DNA of 64,000 nucleotides, taken from assembly GCA_009809945.1 (NCBI GenBank), contig WTPW01001563.1, forward strand, positions 8,129 through 72,128. The letters run 5' to 3'. The notes beneath the pieces were generated by a model. That model saw only the letters and a program-made list of their open reading frames with translations, made no database searches and had not been told where the DNA came from. The DNA is from Gigaspora margarita (lineage: Eukaryota > Glomeromycota > Glomeromycetes > Diversisporales > Gigasporaceae). The position numbers were made by a program, and so were the translations under genes. Positions 11,324 to 23,335 of the stretch are shown piece after piece; the stretch's first letter is position 1, and each line of letters begins with the position of its first letter.

Positions 11324-12526
11324 TAATAAAGTAAGTTTTTAATTGTATACCTTTAGTATCATCGTTCCTTTTATAAGCTTGAGCAAAAATCATGTCATAA
11401 GCAAAAATATCGCGTGACTATAAAAGTGAGATTATAAGGTGATTGTACAAATCATACGTTCTCAATTTGGATTACGTAATTAAAATTTGGAATGCGATCT
11501 TCTTATTGTTGTAAGTGTACTGTATAATATTTACAGGAGGGTACCCAAAGTTCCGTCGGATGCGTCGGATCTAGGTCGGCGTTTAGCCCTAGTTGTTAGT
11601 AGCAAAATTATCAGCTGAACTTTTTTTTTTACTTAATTAGTGGATACGATTTATTAATAAAATTTTTTATGATCCTGGGGCAAAATTGATCAATTCAGAT
11701 CCTGTCGACCATGATTCCGACGCACTCTGATGTATCCCGACCCGAATTTTGGGGACCGAGTGGATAGCAGATTTATAACAAAATTATTTTAGTATCTTGG
11801 ACAAAATTGATCAATTCCAATTTAGCCAACTTAGGATTCTGATGCACTCCGACATATTCCAACCCGGATTTTGAGGACCTCATTATATAAGTTATACAGT
11901 ATTTTGCAGAATAGAGATGTACAATATACTTCTTTTTTTAATTTCTTTGCATAATACACAAGATATCAAAAGTAGATCAATAGTAATAAATGAAAATGGC
12001 AGTTATACTATATAAGCCTTATCCAATTATCAGACATAATATAAAAATTATTCTAATAGCTATTCTAATAGCTCTTTATAAAGATATTTAGGCTAGTATT
12101 TATTGTTTTGGTTAGAATAGTTGTATTATATTAAAGCTAAAAATTAAAATCCTCAAATTAAAATAAACACTATTAAAGCTATTAATACTTTTTTATTATT
12201 AAAACTATTTTAAACAAAAAGCTAAAAAAATATACTTTAAAAATTTTTGAAAAATTTTTGCATGTTGTACAGATATTGCATATTCATATAATGCTTTATA
12301 TATATTTGTAGAAAAATATTAAAGTCAGATGCATTAGAACTTTTTGATGCAGTGAGTTACTTTTTTAATATAATTAAGTTTAGCAGATTATATAGATAAT
12401 TTATATAGTATGTAAATCAATATATTAAATACACAGACCTCTTGTATAAGATTCATAATATAATTGCTAATTCTGCTATAATGCCTATAAAAAAAGCTAG
12501 ATACATTTCAAAAAATTGAATAAATA
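11324..12526. other. Intergenic DNA with a tandem duplication at 11639-11880
   Basis: Upstream of the F-box gene no promoter motif could be fixed. At 11540-11880 a repeat has ends GGTACCCAAAGTTCCGTCGG and CCGACCCGAATTTTGGGGACC. Its right half (GGATACGATTTATTAATAAA ... GGGGACC) is present twice in tandem, about 118 bp each and diverged. From 11880 to 12526 I see only AT-rich DNA. Confidence 0.5.
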
Positions 12527-12839
12527 CAGTTAAATTTCTATAAATATACTTTTTATAAATACAATATTTCCCTAAATGCATATTTTTGTTTTGTTTATAA
12601 GAAATTATTGGTGTTAAATACATATTCTATATTCTGCAAATATATGTTTTCTTAAAAAATTTTTTATATAAAACTATTTCTTTAAATATACATAGCCAAT
12701 CAAATTCTAGTATTTAAGATAAATTATAAAGTATTTATTTTTTAAAGCTGCAATTTAATTGGCTTTTTCTAAATACAAATCTCTCTAAATATATATTTTA
12801 AACTTGTTTATACATATTGTATTTATAGAGATTTGACTA
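12527..12839. mobile_element. Family E element, 313-bp TA-flanked MITE
   Basis: The ends are CAGTTAAATTTCTATAAATA and TGTATTTATAGAGATTTGACT (one end base changed), with TA at 12525-12526 and 12840-12841. The interior has GCTGCAATTTAATTGGCT, found in the opposite orientation in the second copy at 41332-41655. Confidence 0.75.
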
Positions 12840-13199
12840 TAACCAGATATATATATGGAAATATAAATTTTTTGCACCCACGACATGTTGCGCCTGTGAT
12901 TCAACCAATCAAATCACTCGATTTTGTAGGCAAAAAATTTTTTTAAAAAAATTAAAGTATATATAAATATAATAGCATGTCATATAACATAAAGTTTTAT
13001 TTTGAACAAATTTTTCTAAGTTACAAAGATAGAATATTTTAGTAAAAAATATTTTATAAAAAAAAACAAAAATTTTAAAAGTTAGCATATATAAAACTTT
13101 TTTTTACTAAAACAATCTATTTTTTTAACTTAGAAAAAGTTGTTTAGCGTAAAATTTTACATATAATACTTAAAATATAAATATATATTAAATTAGTAA

Positions 13200-14370
13200 A
13201 AAAAAAGTTAAAAAAAAAACTCTTTCTGATGATCTATCATACCAAACTTTTCACAAAAACCTACTTATGAAACTTTAAAATTAATATATTTGTACATAAC
13301 AAAGGCTCTATCTAGAAACAACTTGGACAAAGAGTTTCAGATCGGATGTGAAAAAACTGAAATAGAATTGAAAAAGAACTCTCTTTTTGGGTTTGGCTCT
13401 CCGGGTAGAAAACTTCATTACTATAGAAGATGTAGTAGGGCAACAACTCTAGAGTTTTTGTCAGAAGATACAGAAGCTTAGGCGGAAGTAGACTTTTGGG
13501 CAGATATATTATTCCTCGAAGCATAAAACTTACTTTTTTTAAAAGTTTGGTATTATCAATATTTCTCTTTGGGCTTTTTGAAATTTCATCAAGAAGTGGA
13601 AATCCAGTTTACTCCCACCAAAAGATCAGCATTGTTTACACTTCCTAATTGGAATAACGTCTACCCAATTGGAATCAAGTCAGGTGTGCTCTTTGTACGT
13701 GGCTTAGTAAACAAGATGAACACATGCGATATTTTGGTAGAAAATTCGAGACGAAATACTTTTTTAAAACATTCTTTTAGGCATAAAAAATTTTTTTCTA
13801 ATTTGTATATATAATACTTAGAAGTAATTTTCTTAATAGTATTATATGTTGGGGATGATGCTAAAATCAGATGATGCTGAAATTTGGGGTCTTGATTTGA
13901 AACTATAAGCCCTGCTAAAACTCTTTAAATATCAATCTATACCCAAACCTTACCCTAACCCTATAAGACAAAAATGAAAAAACATCTCAAAAAAATTTTA
14001 AAATTTCATATCAAAATAAATAAAAATTTCAGGATCATCCGATTTCAGCATCATTTCTGACATTATATAATTTTTATACTTTACATTAGTTCATTTAGTT
14101 AGTTTTTTCCCTTTGTTTTTTTCTGGTACAGGTTTTGTTAGGTTTTTTTACTTTCAAGATAACTGGGTACCTCATTATATTTGGAAGTTGTATTCATGGC
14201 AAAAGACTGTAACTGCTTTCGTTTGACAAACACTAGTGCGACAATCCTACTTGGGCTTCAATTTGTGGCAGCCGGGTCACAGCCTATTATAGTAACAGAT
14301 ATGTTTCTTGTTGTGTTTTTTTTTTATATACATCAATAATATCTAATAAATAGAACAAGATTGTCAAAGG
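13200..14370. repeat. Family O repeat, copy 1 (possible relic of a coding retroelement)
   Basis: This copy starts near ACTCTTTCTGATGATC and shares long stretches with 22240-23330 and 36690-37020. Broken plus-strand frames read ALSRNNLDKEFQIGCEKTEI and, after a stop, FTPTKRSALFTLPNWNNVYP. Parallel peptide traces in the copy at 22.5 kb (PEDQQCLLLPIWDCTFLIGV) suggest that all derive from one element with former coding content. I do not recognise the protein. A 214-bp MITE (13848-14061) splits this copy. Confidence 0.55.
13848..14061. mobile_element. 214-bp inverted-repeat element with ATTATAT duplication
   Basis: The ends GTTGGGGATGATGC and GCATCATTTCTGAC are inverted repeats. ATTATAT stands at 13841-13847 and 14062-14068. 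The copy of repeat O at 22.87 kb has an uninterrupted CAGTATTATATAATTTTTAC, which is the empty site. The centre holds CCTTACCCTAACCC. A related element lies at about 52155-52406. Confidence 0.8.
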
Positions 14371-14909
14371 AAAAAAAAAGTAAAAAAAAAGTTTAATATG
14401 TGCTAATGTTGAAAATTTTTGTTTTTTCTTATAAAATAGCTTTTTTTACTAAGATAACTATTTCGTAACTTAGAAAAAGTTGTTCAAAATAAAATTTTAT
14501 ACTATATATCTTGTTATTACTTATTTATTTTTCAAAATTACTATATGCTACTACTAGTAATTATTGCTAGTGATTAACAATAAAGTAAAATATAAATTAA
14601 AAGTTTTTTGCCAAAATAAAAATTAAATTTATTAATATTAGGATTAGGGTTAAAAACTGGAATAGAGCAGGAGCATAGTTTATACCAAAATTTTACATAG
14701 AATTTTTTTGTTAGAGCCTCAAAGGTGATTTCATAGACCAAATTTAAAGATACAAATATATACTGGTGATAATCACTAGTAGTAATAAATAGCAAATTTC
14801 TTTATTTTTATATTTTATTAGTAAAAGTTTTAGTTTTTTAAAATTTTTTTTTTGTCTACAAAATCGAGCAATTTGATTGGTTGAATCACAGAGTGCTACA
14901 TGTTGCAGG

Positions 14910-15071
14910 CAGTGATGTAAATTGGATCCGCGCAGTAGGCGCAGCGCACATAGATTTAAATTTGCGCGTATATCGAGGCTCCCCGTATATATAATGCGCA
15001 TATAGATTTTTTATTTTGTGCGTTTTTTTTTGCGTTTGCACCAATAAAAATTTTCTGAATTTATAACACTG
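14910..15071. mobile_element. Family G hAT-like MITE, 162 bp
   Basis: The ends are CAGTGATGTAAATTGG and AATTTATAACACTG. A perfect 8-bp duplication GTTGCAGG flanks it (14902-14909 and 15072-15079), the hallmark of hAT transposition. The interior is unusually GC-rich (GCGCAGTAGGCGCAGCGC). A second copy in the opposite orientation, with its own 8-bp duplication, is at 47202-47364. Confidence 0.9.
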
Positions 15072-15119
15072 GTTGCAGGTATAACTAATTTCTATTCCCT
15101 ATATATATATATTTTTTTT

Positions 15120-15673
15120 TAATGTTATAGTGACTATTTAGGTACTCTAGTATTTTATTAGTACAAATGGGTTGGCTCAGTCTGAGGACTAAACCACATA
15201 TTACATTTATATAACTAGGTAAATGCATAGCATTGTTTGTCCGAAGCCAAATATTTATATAAATATAATAATNAAAAAGTTTGCTANTTATTAGNTAAAA
15301 GCATNGTATTGTTTNTCTATAACTCACTTTTATTTCTTGTACTATAAATTTTATATATGCTCTAATTTACCAGATATTATGTAATATTTTTTTATCAAGG
15401 GGTACCCCCACATAAGACGAATCTGATTGGTTGATTTTAAAAAAAATTTTATCAAAATTTTACTAATAGATTATAATTTTTGGTTCTAAATAAACTTATT
15501 TAAAATATTATTATATACTATAATAATGTATTTTTGCATGCTGAGAAAGTTTATTTAGTGCCCAAAGTCATATTTCATTAGTAAAATTTTGTATAATACA
15601 GAATTATTTATTTTTTTATTAATAAAAATATAGAAAATTCTGTATCATGCAAAATTTTACTAATGAATTATAA
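15120..15673. repeat. Dispersed repeat fragment with ambiguous bases
   Basis: TTAGGTACTCTAG...TTTATTAGTACAA at about 15138 matches 32035-32065, and ACCACATATTACATTT matches 32091. Several single N bases lie at 15273-15315. From 15540 begins the palindromic repeat that borders the gap. Confidence 0.5.
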
Positions 15674-16414
15674 NNNNNNNNNNNNNNNNNNNNNNNNNNN
15701 NNNNNNNNNNNNNNNNNNNNNNNNNNNNNNNNNNNNNNNNNNNNNNNNNNNNNNNNNNNNNNNNNNNNNNNNNNNNNNNNNNNNNNNNNNNNNNNNNNNN
15801 NNNNNNNNNNNNNNNNNNNNNNNNNNNNNNNNNNNNNNNNNNNNNNNNNNNNNNNNNNNNNNNNNNNNNNNNNNNNNNNNNNNNNNNNNNNNNNNNNNNN
15901 NNNNNNNNNNNNNNNNNNNNNNNNNNNNNNNNNNNNNNNNNNNNNNNNNNNNNNNNNNNNNNNNNNNNNNNNNNNNNNNNNNNNNNNNNNNNNNNNNNNN
16001 NNNNNNNNNNNNNNNNNNNNNNNNNNNNNNNNNNNNNNNNNNNNNNNNNNNNNNNNNNNNNNNNNNNNNNNNNNNNNNNNNNNNNNNNNNNNNNNNNNNN
16101 NNNNNNNNNNNNNNNNNNNNNNNNNNNNNNNNNNNNNNNNNNNNNNNNNNNNNNNNNNNNNNNNNNNNNNNNNNNNNNNNNNNNNNNNNNNNNNNNNNNN
16201 NNNNNNNNNNNNNNNNNNNNNNNNNNNNNNNNNNNNNNNNNNNNNNNNNNNNNNNNNNNNNNNNNNNNNNNNNNNNNNNNNNNNNNNNNNNNNNNNNNNN
16301 NNNNNNNNNNNNNNNNNNNNNNNNNNNNNNNNNNNNNNNNNNNNNNNNNNNNNNNNNNNNNNNNNNNNNNNNNNNNNNNNNNNNNNNNNNNNNNNNNNNN
16401 NNNNNNNNNNNNNN
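15674..16414. other. Assembly gap (741 N)
   Basis: A run of N with no sequence information. The 130 bases to the left (GTAAAATTTTGTATAATACA ... ATTTTACTAATGAATTATAA) reappear to the right at 16525-16632, so the assembler probably stopped in a repeat. Confidence 0.95.
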
Positions 16415-16479
16415 AAAATTTACCAATTTTACTCATCTTTATTTCAAAAATTGAAAAAATTAAATTAATTATATGCCGT

Positions 16480-16680
16480 CATGATGTAGTTTTTAGTGCT
16501 GAACAACTTTACTTAGAGCTTCATTTTATAATTCATTAGTAAAATTTTGCATGATACAGAATTTTCTATATTTTTATTAATAAAAATATAGAAAATTCAG
16601 CATCATGCAAAATTTTACTAATGAATTATAACTTTAACCCCTAAGTAAACTTGCTCAGCATCAAAAATACACTATTATAG
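16480..16680. repeat. Long palindrome next to the gap
   Basis: ATAATTCATTAGTAAAATTT is mirrored by AAATTTTACTAATGAATTAT around TTTTTATTAATAAAAA. The outer part AGTGCTGAACAACTTTACTT is mirrored by AAGTAAACTTGCTCAGC. This is the same unit as left of the gap. Confidence 0.7.
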
Positions 16681-16689
16681 TATATATTT

Positions 16690-17245
16690 GTATTTATATA
16701 AATTTTCTGATCACAGGATCCAAAGATCGATAAAGATTTATCAATCATTTAAGAATTTGTTTATATATAAAAATAAATTTATTAAATGATTGATAAATCT
16801 TTATCGATCTTAGGATCCTGTGATTGGAATTTAACAGTTTTTAGCTTGTTAGAATCATCTTACTGAGACGAACATTTTGGCGGTTAATTCATTCAAAACG
16901 GCCCAGTATATCAAAAGTTATTCAATAGTAAAGAAATTTACTTAGTGGTGAATGATCTTGGGATCCTGTAATTGGATTTTAATGATTTTGGACTTGTTAG
17001 AATTATCTTATTGAGACGAACATTTTGATAGTTAAATCATCCAAAACGGACTGGTAGATCAAAAGTTATTAACAATTTCATAAATTGGCCAATTAAAAAT
17101 AATTTAAAAATCATGTGAGTGGACAGACGGAAAGTGCAAAGTTGCGTTTTTGATATTTTAATATATGATGCGTCAAGAAAGTAACTTTTGTATTATGATA
17201 CGCAGAAACTAAAGGTCCTACACTTCGCTTCGGACAATGAGTAGG
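16690..17245. repeat. Palindromic repeat plus CTTCGCTTCGG block
   Basis: At 16697-16823 GATCACAGGATCCAAAGATC is mirrored by GATCTTAGGATCCTGTGATT. Two direct copies of GAGACGAACATTTTGGCGGTT-type sequence follow (about 16864 and 17018); the same motif occurs inside the 452-bp palindrome at 39.3-39.8 kb. A block shared with 9130-9265 ends the region. Confidence 0.6.
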
Positions 17246-17255
17246 GTTCCTGCAA

Positions 17256-17522
17256 TTTGATTTGATTTTCAAATATTTGAATCAGATATTTGATTAAATT
17301 CAAATTCAAATTTAACTATTTTGATTTGATCAAATTCAAATCTGATCAAATTTGATTTGATTTGACAAATATTTAATTTGATTTGAAAATTACTATTAAA
17401 AATTCAAATTCAAATCAAATTCAAATCCAAAATATTTAAATCAAATCAAATTCAAATTAGGGTCAATTTGATTTGATCAAATTCAAATTGATCCAATATT
17501 TGATTTGATTTGAATTTGAGAA
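17256..17522. repeat. Low-complexity AATTTGATTTGAT repeat, folding on itself
   Basis: Strings of AAATTTGATTTGA and their complements TCAAATCAAAT alternate for about 265 bp, so that the region can fold into many hairpins. It is preceded by TAGGGTTCCTGCAATTTG, which resembles the TAGGG end of the element at 49355; the other end was not found. Confidence 0.6.
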
Positions 17523-17534
17523 AATCTAATAATA

Positions 17535-18260
17535 AGAGTACAACTAGCCACTTATACTTTTGGTATCATTTCATACTAGCTACTATACCTACAACCCAAC
17601 TATAGGATTGTCTATTTAAACCTTCTGGCTTCTACTCATGTACTATATTCCTTTCAATATACCCTTTTGGGAAATTTACTGTTAAAAATACCCTAAGACT
17701 TTAGCCAAACACCTTACAGAGGGCATTTGCCTCTGTAGTAAATCTGATAAAGTGGTATCTGTTCTATCTAGGTATTTACTTATACTTTCATTAATCTATA
17801 TATTCTCTAAGACAAACTACTTGCAGTCAGAGATTATTCTTAAACCGCTATCATTATCTACTTCTGCTCTTGTAAAGTTCCTAATCCTAGCACCTGGCCA
17901 GTCACTCTTCTAGCTTTTTTTCTCTAGTTGTATTTTTACTTCCATCCTAAGATCTGAAAGGGTTGGACAGCTTGGCTTTAAGATACCTTATGGTCTTTCT
18001 CCTCTTGGTACATGCTTCTGAAACATATGTTCCTTTCCTTTGGTACAACTTTAGCAATCTGGTTAGTAGTATCCTCTAATCCTTTTTATTGTTAATCTGC
18101 TTTCGGTCAATCACTATCCAAAATCCTTTTTTCTAGCACCATCAAAAGTCAGATACTTCTCTACTTAGGTCTTGTCAAATGGATTTCTCTACTAATTTCC
18201 AGGATTTGTGCACCTTCTTTTCTCTCATTTAACTTTATACAAGTTAGTTAGCTTCCAATA
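17535..18260. repeat. Dispersed repeat family L, copy 1
   Basis: AGAGTACAACTAGCCAC, CAACCCAACTATAGGATTG, TTTAAACCTTCTGGCTTCTA and CTTTAGCCAAACACCTTA match 32113-32360 in order. Base composition is less AT-rich than the surroundings. It may be the body of a SINE or LINE whose tRNA-like head lies at 18340-18426. Confidence 0.6.
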
Positions 18261-18339
18261 ACTTTGGTATAACCTGGATTACAAATTGATGATCTAATTA
18301 GTTAGAGTACAGATCAGTTTTGTAGCACAAATACAGTTT

Positions 18340-18426
18340 TTGAAAACTATTTTCAGTGGGATTTGAACTTTGCACCTGTCACTTGGGGAGGTAACAACAA
18401 CCCAATTTTGCTATATTACTATACCT
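18340..18426 (-). repeat. tRNA-like head (SINE-type, degenerate)
   Basis: Read on the minus strand this gives an A-box-like ATAGTAATATAGCAAAATTGG and a B-box-like AAGTTCAAATCCC, spaced as in a tRNA. The arms do not pair well enough for a functional tRNA. The right side abuts the element starting at 18427. Confidence 0.5.
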
Positions 18427-18879
18427 AGGACCCCGGACATCTCTCATAGGTCATAACTGATCTGCATGAATTTAGACGTTTTTGCTATCTCTAAAATCAA
18501 GTAAATTTGCTAAAAGTTAGATTATTACATATAAATTTTATAGCAATTTGCTTAAAACTAAATTATAACATCTAGTATTAGGTAAATAAAATTTTTCATT
18601 TGAATTTGTAGAATTAAAATAAAAAAATTTTCATCAAATTTGGTCAAGAACTCATGGAGATAACTTTAATAAAAGTTCTTATAAACAATTTTAATGTAGC
18701 TTCTTTGTAAGGACGCTAACATTTATTAGGTAATATTTTAGGAGTAGAGGGTCAAGCAAAACCTTACCTCATATAAAAAAATTATACCAATTAAATTTAG
18801 CTAAATATATTACTTGGGAGTAGAGTAAGCCTCTATAGTAAATGGATATTAGATAATAAATATTAGCACCCTAATATGT

Positions 18880-20395
18880 TTTTTTGCTTTTTCAAAATAA
18901 CCCACTATTTGGCAATGATTTACAAGAAATTTTACTATGCTAACTAAAAAAAATTTATAACAAGACTTGTAGCGCATATTATAGACTAATAGAATCTCAA
19001 ATTTCATGAAATAATATTGAAAACTTGACATTTTTGTAAATTTGGACATATATATTTTCGCAAGTTTTCCCCAAAGCATTTTCTCAAAATGGAACCTCTA
19101 AAACGTGACTAAATAAGTTGATTTATTAGGTATTCGAGAGTCTTTAATTAAAATTTCTTTAAAAACAAATTAATATTGACGAAGTTATGATGATTTTTCA
19201 ATTTGCTTCCAGATTTAGGATTTTCTAAAATTTTCAATTTTGATGAAAACAAAAAAATCACTATCACATGCTAGATTTTCACAAGTTCAAATGAAACAAA
19301 TTACTGCGCACTAAATAAACTTTTAGAGCATATAATTGTTTAATAGAATCTCAATTTTTATAAAAAAATATTGAAAACTCATAAAGATATTACATTTTTG
19401 TAAATTCAAACGCATATATTTTTACAAGTTTTTCCTATATACAAATGCTTCTGAAAGCACTTTCTCAAAATGAAATCTCTAAAACATAACTAAGTAAGTT
19501 GATATAATAGGTATTCAAGAGTCTTCAGTTAAAATTTTATTAAAAATGGATTAATATTGACAAAGATATTTAGATTTTTTGTTTGCAACTAGATTTGAAT
19601 TTCTCACAATTTTGGCATATGATATATGTTTTTAAAAATAGAAAAAATCTTTCATCAAAGATATCTCTATGAGTTTTTGACCAAATTTGATAAAACTCTT
19701 TTTCTTTGAATTCTACAAATATATAGAATTCAAATAAAAAAATTTTTATTGAATTTGGTTAAGAACTCATAAAGATATCTTTGATAAAAGATTCTTCTAT
19801 TTCCAATAAGTATATTATAAAGAAGCTGCGCCAAATGAAAAATAGCTATTATAGAATAAATATTTAACCAAATAACTTGAAATTTTAGAAACTAAAATTT
19901 TAATCTACACTCTATTGATTTTATTAGTAACAGTAACTTGTTTCATTTAAACTTGTGAAAATCTAGCTTGTGATAGTGATTTTTTTGTTTTTATCAAAAT
20001 TAAAAATTTTAAAAAATCCCGAATCTGGAAGCAAATTGAAAAATCATTATAACTTTGTCAATATTGATCCATTTTTAATAAAATTTTAATTTAAGACTCT
20101 TGAATATCTATTATATCAATTTACTTAGTCACATTTTAGAGGTTTTATTTTGAAAAAGTGCTTTTGGATGCATTTGAATATAGGGAAAACTTGCGAAAAT
20201 ATATGTATTCAAATTTACAAAATATTGATATCTTCACAGTTTTTAATATTATTTCATAAAATTTGAGATTCTATTAGTTTATGATATGTGCTACAAGTCT
20301 TGCTATAAAATTTTTTTTTAGTTAGCATAGTAAAATTTCTTGTAAATTATCACCGAATAGTAAATTATTTTGAAAAAACAAAAAAACTTATTACA
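18880..20395. repeat. Three-copy foldback: two direct copies and one inverted copy of a ~300-450-bp unit
   Basis: The unit at 18880-19310 (TTTTCAAAATAACCCACTAT ... CTAGATTTTCACAAGTTCAA) is mirrored at 19925-20395 (AACTTGTGAAAATCTAGCTT ... ATTTTGAAAAAAC). A direct partial copy sits between them at about 19310-19600 (CTCAAAATGAAATCTCTAAA). The transcript would form a long, partly mismatched hairpin. The 76-codon minus frame at 18849-19079 is not credible. Confidence 0.7.
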
Positions 20396-20609
20396 AAAAA
20401 GCTATGTTAAAATTGTTTACAGGAACTTTCATCAAAGATATCTCTATGAGTTCTTGACCAAATATGATAAAAATTTTTTTATTTTAATTATACAAATCCA
20501 TAGAATTCAAATAAAAAATTTTTTATTAAATTTAATCAAAAACTCATAGAGATAATATTAACTACAATTATTATATGAATTACTAACTAATTTGCAATTG
20601 CATTATATA

Positions 20610-21156
20610 CCATATATTGCTAAAAATAAGCTATCTCCAAAAATAAGCTACCCTATCCCCTCTTTTGATCAAAAAATGTAAAAATGTCTTTGATCCGAAA
20701 ATAAGCTACCCCACGATCAATGAAAGTTGCTACATAGGTAAGTCCAAATTTTACTAAACAAATCGATTAAAGTTGCTTAAGTAAACTTATTCAGAAGATC
20801 AAAATACATATACTTTGAAATTTACAACAAAATTAAAAAACCTTTTATTAATTGGATTTTAATTTTTACATTCAACGAAGAGATTAAAATTTTATTAGCA
20901 AAATATATTTGTTGAAAGTAAAAATTAAAAGTCAAATAATGAAAAGTACTTCTATTTTGATGAAACTTTTAGAATAGGTGTAGTTTAGTCTCCCAAATAT
21001 GTTTACTTAAGCACTAATAACAGATTTACATAGTAGAATTTAGACTTTACTATGTAACAACTATTGGTAATTGACCAAAAATTGATTTTATCCGAAAATA
21101 AATTTTTTGTGTCCAAAATCGTCCAAAAAAGGTAGCTTATTTTTGGACATATATGG
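20610..21156. mobile_element. Family A element, 547 bp
   Basis: The ends CCATATATTGCTAAAAATAA and TTTTTGGACATATATGG are inverted, with TA at 20608-20609 and 21157-21158. This is the cleanest uninterrupted copy in the window and shows the internal imperfect palindrome centred near 20890. Confidence 0.8.
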
Positions 21157-21920
21157 TAATTATTTGTTTATTAACATACAATTACGATCAATGATCATAA
21201 TACATATGCAGGGTAAGTACCAAGTTGCTATTAATACTAAAGCCTGATTACATGCTACAACTATTTTTATTTATTTTCAATTATAATTGATTATCACTTT
21301 ACTCTATATAGCCATTAATGACTTGTTATATCCTGATCGATCATTATAGCACAACTCAACTTGTTGCAATAATTTTTGCAAAATGTAAGTAAATTGCTAA
21401 AAATAAAATATAACATGCATAAAATCTTAGTAATTTGACAAAAAATTAATTATGACTCTTTTTAAAATTAACTTCAATTTGCTAAATTTTAAAGGTAGAG
21501 TGTAAACGTAGATCATTTTTAATAGTAATCACCTGCAAATTATGCAGATCATATGATATCATATGATTTACATAGATTCTAACCAATTAGAATTAATTAT
21601 TTCTGTAGATCTCCTCGTAAAAATAAACAACTCCTCGCAAATTTTATAGTATTGAAAAATTAAAAAATATATTGAAATATTCTCGCTTATATTTACAAAA
21701 AATTAAAAATCAATTTTTTATATTGTTTTCTGACTAATTTAATTTTTTAAAATTATTATAACTTGTTTATATAAACTGACGATTTTTGTATGTACAACAA
21801 ATAATTTGCCATTTATATTTATATTGTATTACACTATACTCTTAAATTTGAACCTTAGATCAAATTTGAATTAATTTGCTAAAAAAATATATGACATATA
21901 TTAGAAATGTCTGGGGTCCT

Positions 21921-22239
21921 AGCACTTTGTATGAAGTAGCAAATATGAGCAAATATAATAGTAAATATAATGAAGTACGTAAGTAGTTAAAAATATTACT
22001 ATTTTTCATTTTTATTTTTTTTTGTTATTTTTTTAGGGGTTTTTTTTTGGTTTTTCAATTTTTTTTTTTTATAATAATATATAATAAAAATATATAATAT
22101 AATATAATATAATATATAATAATAATAAATAAATAATTTTATGTTAAATTGCGAAAACTTGCAAATATTGATTAAAATATATATTTAATTTAAAATATAA
22201 TATATAATAATAATAAATAAAAACAGAAAACTCACAGAA
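21921..22239. other. AT-rich spacer
   Basis: T-tracts and an (AATAT)n stretch at about 22060-22130; nothing else seen. Confidence 0.5.
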
Positions 22240-23335
22240 CTCTTTCTGATGATCCCTCATACCAACTTTTTCATAATCATCAACCTATGACAACTATACA
22301 ATTATTATATTTGTACATAACAAAACTTTACCTTGGAGCAACTGGGAACCAGAGTTCCAGATCGAATGTTGGGATAATTGAAATAGAGCTAAAGAGTGTT
22401 CTCCTTTTGGGTTTGACTCCCCGGTAGAAGACTCTGGTACTATAGAAGACATAGTAGAGCCTCCATACTTTAAAGTTTTTGTCAAAAGGAGTGGAAACTT
22501 TTGTAAAAGCATGCTTTTGGTTAAATATAGTATTTTGTATAGCATATACTCTTTCTTTTCTTCACAAGTTGGTCTTTTCAGCTTTCCTCTTTGGAGTTTT
22601 CGAAATTTCACCAAAAAGTGGGCAATTCAGCTTACCCCCTCCAGAAGATCAGCAGTGTTTACTCCTTCCAATTTGGGATTGCACCTTCCTAATCGGTGTC
22701 GACGTCACAAGTGATCATTTTGCTGCAATGTAAATGATGAATGACATGTTAGAGATTGTTCTGGAATTTTCGTAGAAATTTTTTTCAATGTTTAAAATTA
22801 GGCGTAGTATTTTAGTATATGTTTCTCTGCATTACATTTTACATATAATACTTTGGTGGAGTTTCTATACAGTATTATATAATTTTTACTTTCACACAAT
22901 TTTATTTGTGTTTGTTATAGATTTGTTTCTTTCTTCTTTGTCTTTCTCATCTTTCTTCCTTTCTTTTTGTTTGTATTTGGTCTTTCGTTTAGGTTGTGTA
23001 GTATTACCCCTTTTTTACCTTCCCTTTTAAATTTTTTTTTGTATTGTTTTTTCTTTTTTGTTTGGATTGAAATCTCTTCATTAACGAAGCTAGGTGAGGA
23101 GGATTTAAAGAAACNGGCAATCTTGACAAGGCTAACAGCAGCCAATCAGTGATCATGGGGGAGCACGTGCAGAGAGTTGCATGCCTCTATAGGAGAAAAC
23201 TTGTTGTTGCAGCAAATCGTACTTAGTGGACATTAAGTAGTGCAAGTAAGTTTTTATTTTAGAAAGGAGGGTTTCGGTAGCAGCTATTGTAAATTGAAAT
23301 AGTGTATATATATTTGCACATTCTTCCTAAATAAA
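22240..23335 (+). repeat. Family O repeat, longest copy
   Basis: It starts at ACTCTTTCTGATGATC and runs to an AATAAATAAAAGCAGG end. Plus-strand frames (22479-22733, MSKGVETFVKACFWLNIVFC...) correspond in part to peptide traces in copies 1 and 3, but stops interrupt every frame before and after, and the third copy is truncated. One base (23115) is N. I regard it as a decayed element, not a gene. Confidence 0.55.

Larger units (their letters stand above)
18427..21920. mobile_element. Candidate 3.5-kb element with AGGACCCC ends
   Basis: The left end AGGACCCCGGACATCTCTCA and the right end AGAAATGTCTGGGGTCCT match the termini of the proven hAT-like element at 27990-28276. No matching 8-bp duplication was found, so the ends may belong to two elements. 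Inside are a large inverted repeat (18880-20395), a short repeat at 18714-18866 that resembles 25752-25996, and a nested family A element (20610-21156). No transposase frame is visible. Confidence 0.45.

Noticed and set aside
15660..16454. Long frames of about 260 codons
   Set aside because: They consist of translated N from the assembly gap.
18427..21920. Firm call of one hAT-like 3.5-kb element
   Set aside because: The ends match the family but the flanks show no 8-bp duplication, so it is listed only as a candidate.
22479..22733. 84-codon plus-strand frame as a gene
   Set aside because: It lies in family O, whose three copies carry stops at different places; treated as a relic.
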